Shown: piece after piece, positions 14,205 to 21,884 of the stretch
Layout: each line of letters opens with the position of its first letter
Numbering within the stretch: position 1 is the first letter of the stretch
Assembly: GCF_041358175.1 (NCBI RefSeq)
Contig: NZ_JBGKBE010000004.1
Coordinates: 1 to 64,000 of the forward strand
Source: Muriicola sp041358175
GTDB taxonomy: Bacteria; Bacteroidota; Bacteroidia; Flavobacteriales; Flavobacteriaceae
Length of the DNA: 64,000 bases
Direction: 5' to 3'
Translations under genes and position numbers: made by a program
The notes under the pieces: model-generated
Database searches by the model: none
Seen by the model: only the letters and a program-made list of their open reading frames with translations
Told to the model about the DNA's origin: nothing

Positions 14205-15880
14205 GATTGCAGCAATTAAAAATAAACACACGTTTTAAAAATTTAGAAGATTTTGAAATAGACTTTTCTAATAAAGAAGGCATTACCGTTTTAATCGGCA
14301 ATAATGGAAGTGGTAAGAGTAATATTTTAGAAGCTATTAGTAGTGTTTTTGCAGGTTTATACAATAACAGACGTAACCCAAGTTTTGAATACGAACTTTC
14401 ATATACAAAAGACACATTTAATATTGAAGTAAAATTTGAAGCTGGTAGTTATGAAACCAAAATAAATGGAAGCATTGCTTCATTACGCCCTGAACATTTA
14501 CCGAATCAATTAATTGCTTCGTATAGTGGTGAAGAAAGCAGATTATGGGATAAATATTATTTTCCTTTTTACAAAGATTATATTGATGCTATTAAAGGTT
14601 CAACAGTTCCAGATTCTGAATTAATCTTCATCAATAAATATTACTGGAATATTGCTCTTTTAGTTCTTCATTTTTATGATTTTGCAGCTTTCACAGATAT
14701 TAGAAATTTTTGCAAGGACACCTTAGGAATTGATGCAATTAACAGCATAACTTTTGACTTTAACATTCCGAAACTGAATACTTGGTCTGCCAACCCAGTT
14801 AAAAATATGCTTGAAACTTTGAATCCTACAAATGCAGCATCAATAACCATAACGTTAGAAGAGTTTAAGAATAGATTGAACTTCATAAATGAGATTGATT
14901 TGTTCAAATACCTTGCTGCTGCTTTTATGCCTCAAGACGACAAGGTCATCACTAGAATTGAGATTGACTATAATACAGGACTTAAAGCAGAAAGTTTAAG
15001 CGAAGGTGAAAAGAAACTATTGCTAATAATGTTAATTTTAGAAGTAATAGGAGATGAAGATTCATTGATACTTTTAGATGAGCCCGATAGTCATATTCAC
15101 CTTTCAAACAAAGTGCAAATTGAAAAGCTTTTAAAAGCATATTCTAACCGCGAAAATATTTTGACAACTCACTCACCTACTCTAACTCATAATTTTGACT
15201 TGAAACACATTACAATGCTTTCAAAAAAAGACAATAATGACGCCCAAGTTGAAGAAATGGAAAAACAGAAAATCGTTTATGAGTTAACAAAGGGAATTTG
15301 GAGTTATCAGGAGCAAAACATCTTTCTAAACTCACTGAATGACATACTTTTAGTTGAAGGAAAAACTGACGAAGTTTTTCTAAAAAAAGCTTTAGACGTT
15401 TTAAAACAGACAGAACCGGGGTACGCAAATCTTGAATTTGAATATTTGCCTTGTGGAGGTGCTGATGGTGTGAAGTTATTAGCAGAAAAATTCACTCCAA
15501 AACCAGGTCAACAAATAATCGCCTTTTTTGACAGTGATGAATCAGGATGGAGTGCGGTAAATAAAATTTTTGATAGAACCAGTGAGAAATCCTTTGGCGC
15601 AAATAATTTCAATGGTTATAGAAAAAAGGGTGATATATGGATTGCGGTTTATCCAATCAGACAATGGTATAGAGGTGGTTTAAAATTTAATGTTGAGGAC
15701 TATTTTAGTAAAGAGTTATTAAATCGATATGTTTTGAATTCTTTTAAAGGATTAGATTCGATAGTAACTAAAAGACAAGTAAAAAGGCATTTAGAGAAGG
15801 ATTGCAACGAATTTCCTGACACGGAATTTAGACACTTTAAAAAAGTGTTTGATTTGATTTTAGAAATTAAAACGAAATAA
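14201..15880 (+). CDS. OLD-like AAA ATPase with TOPRIM nuclease domain
   Basis: 559 residues. The ABC-type ATPase half shows Walker A GNNGSGKSN (33-41), signature SLSEGEKK (265-272), Walker B LILLDEPDSHIH (289-300) and the H-loop HSPT near 324. The second half is a TOPRIM domain: LLVEGKTDE with E386 and FFDSDESG (443-450), carrying the metal-binding acidic residues. This is the architecture of OLD-family nucleases, which act in phage exclusion and, with helicase partners, in systems such as Gabija. It starts inside the hsdS stop (ATGA), so it is translationally coupled to the R-M genes, an unusual partnership. It is AT-rich and probably acquired with them. Confidence 0.88.
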   Translation: MRLQQLKINTRFKNLEDFEIDFSNKEGITVLIGNNGSGKSNILEAISSVFAGLYNNRRNPSFEYELSYTKDTFNIEVKFEAGSYETKINGSIASLRPEHLPNQLIASYSGEESRLWDKYYFPFYKDYIDAIKGSTVPDSELIFINKYYWNIALLVLHFYDFAAFTDIRNFCKDTLGIDAINSITFDFNIPKLNTWSANPVKNMLETLNPTNAASITITLEEFKNRLNFINEIDLFKYLAAAFMPQDDKVITRIEIDYNTGLKAESLSEGEKKLLLIMLILEVIGDEDSLILLDEPDSHIHLSNKVQIEKLLKAYSNRENILTTHSPTLTHNFDLKHITMLSKKDNNDAQVEEMEKQKIVYELTKGIWSYQEQNIFLNSLNDILLVEGKTDEVFLKKALDVLKQTEPGYANLEFEYLPCGGADGVKLLAEKFTPKPGQQIIAFFDSDESGWSAVNKIFDRTSEKSFGANNFNGYRKKGDIWIAVYPIRQWYRGGLKFNVEDYFSKELLNRYVLNSFKGLDSIVTKRQVKRHLEKDCNEFPDTEFRHFKKVFDLILEIKTK

Positions 15881-15890
15881 TGCCAACGCT
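15881..15890 (+). repeat. 10 bp direct repeat at right border of the defence operon
   Basis: TGCCAACGCT, identical to 10315-10324, begins at the first base after the TAA of the ATPase/TOPRIM gene. Confidence 0.4.
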
Positions 15891-15958
15891 TAAAGCCATA
15901 CACATTTGCAATTCGCTCAGACCAATGTAAAAAACTAAAAATTACAAAAATTATTTCT

Positions 15959-16048
15959 TTACCAAAGCTGATTGAAAAACGCAATGATAAAACCCTCTAG
16001 TAAATTAAGTTGATAACCATTTTCAATAGCTTTTGATTCAATAAACCA
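15959..16048 (-). pseudogene. Decayed C-terminal coding remnant, copy 1
   Basis: Read on the minus strand it gives FIESKAIENGYQLNLLEGF and ends at a stop (15961-15959). A related tail, LIESGGIASGHRLNLPEVF, is found at 20627-20701. DNA identity over about 50 bases is roughly three quarters. The frame is not preceded by a recognisable gene: the yjdM gene starts on the other strand six bases away. It looks like the end of a deleted gene or a dispersed repeat that can be read as protein. Parent family not recognised. Confidence 0.4.
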
Positions 16049-16053
16049 ACCCC

Positions 16054-16395
16054 ATGCCCAACACAACCACCCCCTGCCCCAAATGCGCTTCCCCTTACGG
16101 GTATTCCCTGGGCAACGCCATATACGCCTGCACGGAATGTTTCCACGAATGGAATCCTGAGGAAAAACCCGAGGAAGAGGGCGCTAAAGTGGTAGATGTA
16201 AACGGGAATGTACTTGCCGATGGAGATTCGGTGATCGTCATCAAAGACCTTCCTGTAAAAGGGGCTCCAAAACCCGTAAAGGCAGGCACCAAAGTAAAGA
16301 ACATCCGCCTGGGAGAAGGCGACCATAATATCGACTGCAAAATAGATGGCTTTGGCTCTATGGGACTCAAATCTGAGTTTGTCAGGAAGGCATAA
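16054..16395 (+). CDS. yjdM: Zinc-ribbon protein YjdM (PhnA family)
   Basis: 113 residues. An N-terminal zinc ribbon with CPKC (8-11) and CTEC (31-34) is followed by the compact PhnA beta domain: DVNGNVLADGDSVIVIKDLP, GTKVKNIRLGEGDHNIDCKI, then GSMGLKSEFVRK. Length and motif order match the family closely. The old name, alkylphosphonate utilisation protein, came from its E. coli neighbourhood; no phosphonate genes are present here and the biochemical role is unclear. GC-richer than the defence operon just before it, so this marks the return to resident sequence. Confidence 0.93.
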   Translation: MPNTTTPCPKCASPYGYSLGNAIYACTECFHEWNPEEKPEEEGAKVVDVNGNVLADGDSVIVIKDLPVKGAPKPVKAGTKVKNIRLGEGDHNIDCKIDGFGSMGLKSEFVRKA

Positions 16396-16477
16396 TTTAA
16401 AAAACTCTTATCAAAAACATATATTAGCAACTCATAGCGCAAACGTATTAACGCTTAACACACGGTCCTAAAATCAT

Positions 16478-16966
16478 ATGAAATCCTTTACCTCCCTAAT
16501 GCTCCTCTTCCTTGTCTTTAACTGCATGGCTCAGGAGAAAAAAATATGGGCCAAATCTTACCTCAACAAAAAGGCCCCGGAACTAATCGTAGAACAATGG
16601 CTTTCTGAAACCCCTGATACAAAAGGAAAATTTGTCTTAATCGATTTCTGGGCTACCTGGTGTGCCCCCTGCAAACGGGCCATCCCAAAACTCAACGCCT
16701 TTAACCGCCTGTTCCACAACGAACTGGTGGTAATCGGAATAAGCGATGAACCCTGGTTTAAAGTAAGAAAACAAAAGAACCCTGCCGTTGAATATTTCAG
16801 TGCCATCGATTCCCGGAAACGGATGAAACGCAAATATAAAATACAAGCTATCCCCCATTGCGTCATTATAAATCCCGAAGGTATCGTGGTCTGGGAAGGC
16901 TTTCCCGAACAGCCTGGATTTGAACTTACCACAGAGGTGATCCGGGAGCTGTTAAATAACGGGTAA
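16478..16966 (+). CDS. Exported TlpA/thioredoxin-like protein
   Basis: 162 residues. A signal peptide ends near MAQ (residue 19). The thioredoxin fold has FVLIDFWATWCAPCKRAIPK with the redox pair WCAPC at 61-65, and a cis-Pro loop in IQAIPHCVII near 131. Such proteins reduce disulfides in the periplasm, for instance during cytochrome c maturation or when protecting exported proteins. A third cysteine follows the cis-Pro. It has no close operon partner; the next gene is 220 bases away. Confidence 0.9.
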   Translation: MKSFTSLMLLFLVFNCMAQEKKIWAKSYLNKKAPELIVEQWLSETPDTKGKFVLIDFWATWCAPCKRAIPKLNAFNRLFHNELVVIGISDEPWFKVRKQKNPAVEYFSAIDSRKRMKRKYKIQAIPHCVIINPEGIVVWEGFPEQPGFELTTEVIRELLNNG

Positions 16967-17110
16967 AAAGACTATAGCGCTGCAGAAGACCCGATACTAG
17001 ATCATTCTTAGCTGAGCACGCTAATGCCTAATCACTGCACATCTCTCCAAAACTTAAATACCCTCAATAGCAGGCATCATAAGAACAATCCAAATTCTTA
17101 GCCCCTATTT

Positions 17111-17118
17111 TAAGTTTG
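17111..17118 (+). promoter_or_regulatory. Possible -7 element before the TPR regulator
   Basis: TAAGTTTG fits TAnnTTTG and lies 72 bases before the ATG at 17190. The rest of the 223 base gap 16967-17189 shows nothing clear. Confidence 0.28.
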
Positions 17119-17189
17119 GTTCAAAAAAGTACGATTTGATTTACAAGGAATAAAAAAAGTATTTTTATAAAACACCAACTCTTGTTTAA

Positions 17190-19043
17190 ATGAAAAAGGC
17201 TCTTTTTATACTCCTTCTATTCCCATTACTATTATTTTCTCAAAACAATATAAAAGCTGATAGTTTACTAAATATCTATAACAGTCTCCCAGACAATGCC
17301 GATAAGGTTTACATACTAGACAGACTGCACTATGCCACATTATACAATGATGTTGAGTTGGCTAAAAAATATGCCTTCGACATGCTTGATCTGGCGACGA
17401 AACTAAATGAAACCGAGGAAATTGGATATGCAAATTTTAATATAGGCACCAGTTTTAGACAAGTGGGACAGAAAGATTCTGCCATAATTTTCTTTAAAAA
17501 AGCCAAGTCAATTTTTGAAACTAATGGTTACACAGAAGGAGAAGCTTTGGTTAACAGTGCTTTCGGAACTATAGCTCTTGAAAAGGGAGATCATGATCTT
17601 GCAATAGAGCTTACCCAAAAAAATATCGCTATTGAGGAAGCAAACAACAATCCCACGGGAATAGGTTTAGCATATAAGTTTATGGGGTTAATATTTAGAG
17701 AAAAAGGAGATTATGAAAAAGCACTCGACTATTCCTATAAAGCATTAAAACTCATTACAAAACCTTATAATAGATTGGAAAGAGCGGATACCTTATCTGA
17801 AATAGGTAGGATAGAGTCTGAATTAGGAAATTATAAAAATGCCAATAAGTATTTATATGAGGCCAGGGCGATTTATGAAGAAGAAAATGATCTAGATTTT
17901 CTAGCCCAATGCCTTATGAATATTGGCGGTAATTATTATCATCTCAAAGCCTATGACAAAGCCGAAAAGATCCTTGTGGAAGCGCTGCAGTTAGCTCGCG
18001 AAATGCAAAGCAAAGCTAATGAAGGTCTAACGCTTATTGAGTTAGGCAAAACTTATGTTCGATTAAACCAACCTGACAAAGCGCTTAATTGTTTAAAAAC
18101 CGCTATGGATCTTGGTAAACAAAACGCCCGTATTATGGATGTAATTGTATCTGCTTATCAAATCAGTGAGTTTTATTATGAGGACAATAGTACCGATATG
18201 GCATTACAATATGCTAATAATGCTATTAAACTAGCTGATTCTGTTGACTTACCAAATATGCTCTCACTATCATACAGATTGCGTTCAAACATTCATCAAA
18301 AAAAGAATGCTTTTAAACCTGCTTTGGAAGATTTTAGGAAGTTCAAGATCATACAAGATAGTTTGTTTCATATTGAAAAAACGAAAGAAATAGAAAAGCT
18401 TAAAACGATCTATGAAACAGAAAAAAAGGAATTACAGATTGCCCAACAAGAAACTGCAATTTCTCTTCTTGAACAGGAAGCCAGGATAAATGACTTGCAA
18501 AGATTGCTTTTGGGTGGAGGGCTTATACTGTCACTTTTATTTTTTGGCCTGGGTTTTTATGCCATTCGTCAAAAAATGAAGCGCAATCGTTTGGAAAAGG
18601 AAAAACTGGATGCTGAATTAGCTTTTAAAAAGAAAGAACTCACCACGCATGCCTTGCACCTGGCCAAAAAGAACGAGGTTTTAGAGAACTTAAAAAAACA
18701 AGCAAAAACCCTTAAAGCAGCATCCAAAGAGAGTAAAGGCTATCAGGAGCTTATTAAAACCATAAATTTCGACCAGCAGGATGACAGAAGCTGGGAAAAC
18801 TTTACCCAATATTTTGAGCAGGTTCACAAGGATTTTAGTTCTAACGTTAAGATGAAATACCCTGAAGTGACAAAAAATGAACTTCGGTTTATGGCACTTT
18901 TAAAAATGAATATGTCTTCAAAAGAAATTGCCACCATATTAAATATATCTACTGAAGGGGTAAAAAAAGCGAGACAACGCCTGCGAAAAAAAATGGATTT
19001 AACCCCTCAGGATTCTCTGGAAACCGCTGTATTAGCGATTTAA
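17190..19043 (+). CDS. TPR protein with membrane helix and LuxR-type HTH
   Basis: 617 residues. A signal-like N-terminus (MKKALFILLLFPLLLFSQ) is followed by tandem tetratricopeptide repeats from about 35 to 400 (for example ALNCLKTAMDLGK, AYDKAEKILVEALQLA). A coiled coil and one membrane helix (about 435-457, LLLGGGLILSLLFFGLGFYA) come next, then a second coiled coil and a C-terminal HTH: KNELRFMALLKMNMSSKEIA, TILNISTEGVKKARQRLRKK. This Bacteroidota layout resembles one-component membrane regulators: periplasmic TPRs sense, the cytoplasmic HTH binds DNA. It directly precedes the structured leader of the lipoprotein genes at 19269 and may control them (inference). Confidence 0.88.
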   Translation: MKKALFILLLFPLLLFSQNNIKADSLLNIYNSLPDNADKVYILDRLHYATLYNDVELAKKYAFDMLDLATKLNETEEIGYANFNIGTSFRQVGQKDSAIIFFKKAKSIFETNGYTEGEALVNSAFGTIALEKGDHDLAIELTQKNIAIEEANNNPTGIGLAYKFMGLIFREKGDYEKALDYSYKALKLITKPYNRLERADTLSEIGRIESELGNYKNANKYLYEARAIYEEENDLDFLAQCLMNIGGNYYHLKAYDKAEKILVEALQLAREMQSKANEGLTLIELGKTYVRLNQPDKALNCLKTAMDLGKQNARIMDVIVSAYQISEFYYEDNSTDMALQYANNAIKLADSVDLPNMLSLSYRLRSNIHQKKNAFKPALEDFRKFKIIQDSLFHIEKTKEIEKLKTIYETEKKELQIAQQETAISLLEQEARINDLQRLLLGGGLILSLLFFGLGFYAIRQKMKRNRLEKEKLDAELAFKKKELTTHALHLAKKNEVLENLKKQAKTLKAASKESKGYQELIKTINFDQQDDRSWENFTQYFEQVHKDFSSNVKMKYPEVTKNELRFMALLKMNMSSKEIATILNISTEGVKKARQRLRKKMDLTPQDSLETAVLAI

Positions 19044-19068
19044 TTCATTTCACATAAGGTCTCAAAAC

Positions 19069-19094
19069 CCCTGTAAACATTCGGTTTAACAGGG
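19069..19094 (+). terminator. Hairpin after the TPR regulator
   Basis: CCCTGT-AAAC, loop ATTCG, GTTT-A-ACAGGG: a 10 bp stem with a one-base bulge, 26 bases after the stop. It is not directly followed by a T-run (a long T-run lies about 30 bases further), so termination is likely but not certain. Confidence 0.5.
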
Positions 19095-19144
19095 TGTACC
19101 CCCTTTGTACCCCTTCCTTTTTTTTATACTCATTATCAACCACT

Positions 19145-19238
19145 TAGGTTTGCCTTGTCATTAAGTTGACAAACAAGTTTTGTGGAGTCTTGCTCTGGTT
19201 AGGGCTGCAGACTAAACCAGAAGCAAGTCACTCCAAAA
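19145..19238 (+). promoter_or_regulatory. Promoter and strongly structured leader of the lipoprotein genes
   Basis: TAGGTTTG (19145-19152) fits the -7 consensus. TTGTCA-N6-TGACAA (about 19155-19172) is a 6+6 palindrome at the expected transcription start. A long stem-loop follows: the left arm ends CTTGCTCTGGTTAG (19202), the loop is 9 bases, and the right arm begins CTAAACCAGAAGCAAG (19212) and extends to 19238. The stem is about 24 pairs with small bulges. The ATG is at 19269. A transcript-level control element or RNA-stabilising structure is likely; the mechanism is unknown. Confidence 0.5.
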
Positions 19239-19268
19239 ACTAAACACAAATCCACAAAACAATGTATT

Positions 19269-19643
19269 ATGAAAACTTATGTAAATCGAAAAGTCCTTAG
19301 TGTTTGCACTTTACTATTTCAGCTTGTATTAGTTGCAAGCTTTACTTCCTGTTCGGTAGAAGATCCGGAAACATGCGATGGCAATGGTTGGCTAACCATA
19401 ACTAACGACAACCGCTCTTATGATCTTCACATTTACGAAAATGCTACCAGCGTAGACCGCTCAGACAGAGACGGGGATCATATTATAAATCCGCAGGGTA
19501 AAGAAACAATTACATTACCCGAAGGTCCCTATACGCTCTATCTGAGATATGAAACCAGTAATGGTCAATGGACTACCGTAGATAGTAGTTTGGAAATTGA
19601 CATATACAGCTGTCAGGAAGAATTCCTAAGATATTCAAATTAA
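19269..19643 (+). CDS. Small lipoprotein, tandem paralogue 1
   Basis: 124 residues. A signal peptide with lipobox VASFTSC gives a lipid-anchored Cys near 28. The mature part is a single beta-rich domain (WLTITNDNRSYDLHIYENAT ... TITLPEGPYTLYLRYE) that resembles small immunoglobulin-like or cupin-like sandwiches, with a C-terminal CQEEF. The next gene encodes a related domain with the pattern TL(T)I.N...YPLYVY and LPPGVYMLY, so the two arose by duplication. Function unknown; envelope location. Expression probably starts at the structured leader upstream. Confidence 0.8.
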   Translation: MKTYVNRKVLSVCTLLFQLVLVASFTSCSVEDPETCDGNGWLTITNDNRSYDLHIYENATSVDRSDRDGDHIINPQGKETITLPEGPYTLYLRYETSNGQWTTVDSSLEIDIYSCQEEFLRYSN

Positions 19644-19664
19644 CCTCTATAAAATATAATAATC

Positions 19665-20084
19665 ATGAGATCTATATATAAAATCCACAACCTTAAAATA
19701 AACACTCTGTGTTTGTTAATTATAAGCGCAATGACCCTTTTGGTTTCCTGTAGCAAAGAGGAAACATGTGATATCTCTACCACATTAACCATTAAAAATA
19801 ACGAAAGTTTTTACCCACTCTACGTATACTTTATTGAGGAAAGTTCTGACACAAGCGGTATTGTAGAAAATGATTTACCTCCAGATTATATTATCCCTTC
19901 CAGACGATCAGAGAATATCATTTTACCTCCTGGGGTATACATGCTCTACACTTTTGTTTATGAAAGAGAAAGATGCTCCAGGTGTCAGGATAAGCAGCAT
20001 GATAATACCATCTCTCAATATGAGGTTACAAAGTGCGAGAACACCCTTTTAGAATTTCCTGACCTGGATTTAGATAGGAACTAA
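19665..20084 (+). CDS. Small lipoprotein, tandem paralogue 2
   Basis: 139 residues. Signal peptide with lipobox LLVSC, Cys near 29, followed by the same beta domain as the protein at 19269 (TTLTIKNNESFYPLYVYFIE ... IILPPGVYMLYTFVYE). It has two extra cysteines in RCSRC and a CENTLLEF end that aligns with CQEEFL of the neighbour. The gap to the previous gene is 21 bases, so they form one transcript. Function unknown. Confidence 0.8.
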   Translation: MRSIYKIHNLKINTLCLLIISAMTLLVSCSKEETCDISTTLTIKNNESFYPLYVYFIEESSDTSGIVENDLPPDYIIPSRRSENIILPPGVYMLYTFVYERERCSRCQDKQHDNTISQYEVTKCENTLLEFPDLDLDRN

Positions 20085-20126
20085 TCTAAACCCACATTAA
20101 TTGATAAACTTTATAAATCCACAAAA

Positions 20127-20480
20127 ATGAAAACGCTAATAAAAACAATTCAAATTTTAGGAATAGGCATACTACTAAGCTCTTGTGTTACATCAAAGAA
20201 TTATGCCAATAGAATTAATACATGGAGAGGAGCCGACGTAAATACCTTAATTAACAGCTGGGGACCGCCTAGTGACATTTACGAAATGCCAAATGGGAGT
20301 AAGATGTATACGTATTTGTATGTAAATAATTCCCTGGTAACTACCAGACAAAACCCATTTGCTGATGAAACATACCAAATGGCAACACAAAATTATTGCC
20401 AAACATCATTCACAGCCAATGAAAACGATGTTATCGTGAGTACTACTTTTAAAGGAACTTCCTGTATTTCCCTAAAGTAA
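20127..20480 (+). CDS. Small lipoprotein, BamE/SmpA-like fold suspected
   Basis: 117 residues with lipobox LLSSC (Cys near 20). The mature domain reads WRGADVNTLINSWGPPSDIY, then MPNGSKMYTYLY. The segment G..V..L...WG.P was reminiscent of the BamE/SmpA fold, in which a short helix pair packs on a three-stranded sheet. I cannot show more than this resemblance. It is the third gene of the lipoprotein run and is followed by a good terminator. Confidence 0.75.
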   Translation: MKTLIKTIQILGIGILLSSCVTSKNYANRINTWRGADVNTLINSWGPPSDIYEMPNGSKMYTYLYVNNSLVTTRQNPFADETYQMATQNYCQTSFTANENDVIVSTTFKGTSCISLK

Positions 20481-20544
20481 AAACGTCAATATTTGGTGGT
20501 ATGGTTTAGTTGTAAAATAGCTGATAAGCCAAGTTAAAACGATT

Positions 20545-20578
20545 CACCGTATTCTCGATAAACCCTGAGAATATGGTG
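20545..20578 (+). terminator. Terminator of the lipoprotein operon
   Basis: CACCGTATTCTC, a 10 base loop, GAGAATATGGTG: a 12 bp stem with one G-T pair, followed by TTTCGCTTTT. It lies 65 bases after the last lipoprotein gene. Confidence 0.7.
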
Positions 20579-20626
20579 TTTCGCTTTTGTGAACCTTTAT
20601 TGTATAGCAGACGTTTGCTCAATTTT

Positions 20627-20701
20627 TTATTTCTTTTTAAAAATAAAAACCTCTGGTAAATTAAGACGATGACCACTTGCAATGCCCCCTGATTCGATAA
20701 G
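20627..20701 (-). pseudogene. Decayed C-terminal coding remnant, copy 2
   Basis: On the minus strand: LIESGGIASGHRLNLPEVF, then IFKKK and a stop; an in-frame stop lies directly upstream of the Leu. It matches the tail at 15959-16048. Both copies sit just before a plus-strand resident gene. Parent family not recognised. Confidence 0.4.
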
Positions 20702-20750
20702 TCAAAAACATTTATAGAAAGTAAGCTGTTCTTATGCTAAATTTATATTC

Positions 20751-21191
20751 ATGAAACGGCCTCAACTATTTTTTTATGTCTCCCTCCTCCTATTTTTAGT
20801 GTGTAGTTATCTGCTGTTTTCGGCTTCACCCCTTCTAAATTTCCCCCTCGGAAAAAATGATACACTCCCGTTGGGTTCATTTAGTACCTGGGCCATCATG
20901 ATCTCCCTGCCCTTTGTCCTCTACTGGGGCAGCAGCAGGTTCAGGACACCGAAGGGTAAGGCCTACAAGGTATTATCCCTTTTCCTGAAAATCCTTATTG
21001 TACTTGGTATTTTATGGCTACCCCTCTCCTATTTTCTTGCGGGAAATATGAACTTTAATTTCAGTGAAGTGGATTCCTTCCGGGGTGGCCAGCTGGCCAT
21101 GAAAATTTTCTGGGTTTTCAGCACAGGAATTCCCCTGAGTTCCATTTTAGTGCTGCTGGTACATGGATTATTATTTATATTTAAAAAATAG
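20751..21191 (+). CDS. Four-helix membrane protein of unknown function
   Basis: 146 residues. Four hydrophobic segments at about 8-27, 45-63, 78-98 and 118-143 (for example FFYVSLLLFLVCSYLLF and SSILVLLVHGLLFIF). Short connecting loops, basic residues after helix 2 (SSRFRTPKGKAYK), no catalytic motif. The next gene (outer-membrane barrel) begins 22 bases later, so they may be co-expressed. Not recognised as a named family. Confidence 0.75.
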   Translation: MKRPQLFFYVSLLLFLVCSYLLFSASPLLNFPLGKNDTLPLGSFSTWAIMISLPFVLYWGSSRFRTPKGKAYKVLSLFLKILIVLGILWLPLSYFLAGNMNFNFSEVDSFRGGQLAMKIFWVFSTGIPLSSILVLLVHGLLFIFKK

Positions 21192-21213
21192 AAATGGTAT
21201 TTCCCCTTATCGC

Positions 21214-21780
21214 ATGAAAAAAAAATTACCCTTCCTTTTCCTTACATTATCCTTATTCTTTTCCCAACTCACCTCCGCCCAGTATGTCAGTGAACGCTCA
21301 ATAGATGTAGTCGCAGGCTATGGCCTGAGCGTCCCCTATGACGACGTAAACGTTACAGGTACCGGTTTTTACATGCAGGGGGAATACGTCCACCCCATTA
21401 CCACCTGGTTTGAACTCCGCCCCTATGCCGGGGTCATCTTTGCCAAAACCCGCTTTAGGGATGATGAACCGCCCGGGCCACGCTTTCGCTCAGATTCAAA
21501 CGGTGCCCTGCTGGGTGGGAAGGCCCGCCTCGTAGCGCCCATTCCCTGGGTGGCCCCTTATGTGGAAGGCGGGATAGGGGTATCCATAGGCAGTTTTGAG
21601 ACCTTTTCTTCTGGTACCGACCTCCAGGCCAGTGGCCTTATCTACCATATCCCCTTCGCTCTAGGCCTCGCCCTGGGGCCTGAGAATAATTTTGATGTTG
21701 CCTTTACCTACTATTTCCACCCCACCGTAAGGCAATTTGCCGGGGCAGCCGCCTTTGGGGTCTCTATTCCTCTAGACTAG
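21214..21780 (+). CDS. Small outer-membrane beta-barrel protein
   Basis: 188 residues from ATG 21214; the open frame runs back into the previous gene, but the signal peptide (KKKLPFLFLTLSLFFSQLTS, then AQ) sets the start. The mature sequence alternates short amphipathic strands (IDVVAGYGLSVPY, WFELRPYAGVIFA, APYVEGGIGVSIGSF) and ends with a beta-strand and an acidic C-terminus (GVSIPLD). This is typical of eight-stranded OmpA/OmpX-type barrels. Role unknown. Confidence 0.82.
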   Translation: MKKKLPFLFLTLSLFFSQLTSAQYVSERSIDVVAGYGLSVPYDDVNVTGTGFYMQGEYVHPITTWFELRPYAGVIFAKTRFRDDEPPGPRFRSDSNGALLGGKARLVAPIPWVAPYVEGGIGVSIGSFETFSSGTDLQASGLIYHIPFALGLALGPENNFDVAFTYYFHPTVRQFAGAAAFGVSIPLD

Positions 21781-21884
21781 GAAAAACTATTAAGCCTGGA
21801 ATCTCGTGTTAAAATATCCTGAGTTCTTTTTCGTTAGCTCCTTAGAAAAATCAACAATTTAACACTCATATTAAAGCACAAAAC

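Noticed and set aside
10315..15890. Integron attC sites flanking the defence operon
   Set aside because: TGCCAACGCT resembles one half of an attC core, but no paired GTTRRRY half or cassette-type hairpin was found, so only a direct repeat is claimed.
16054..16395. Phosphonate utilisation gene
   Set aside because: PhnA/YjdM is a historical name; no C-P lyase or phosphonate transport genes are nearby.
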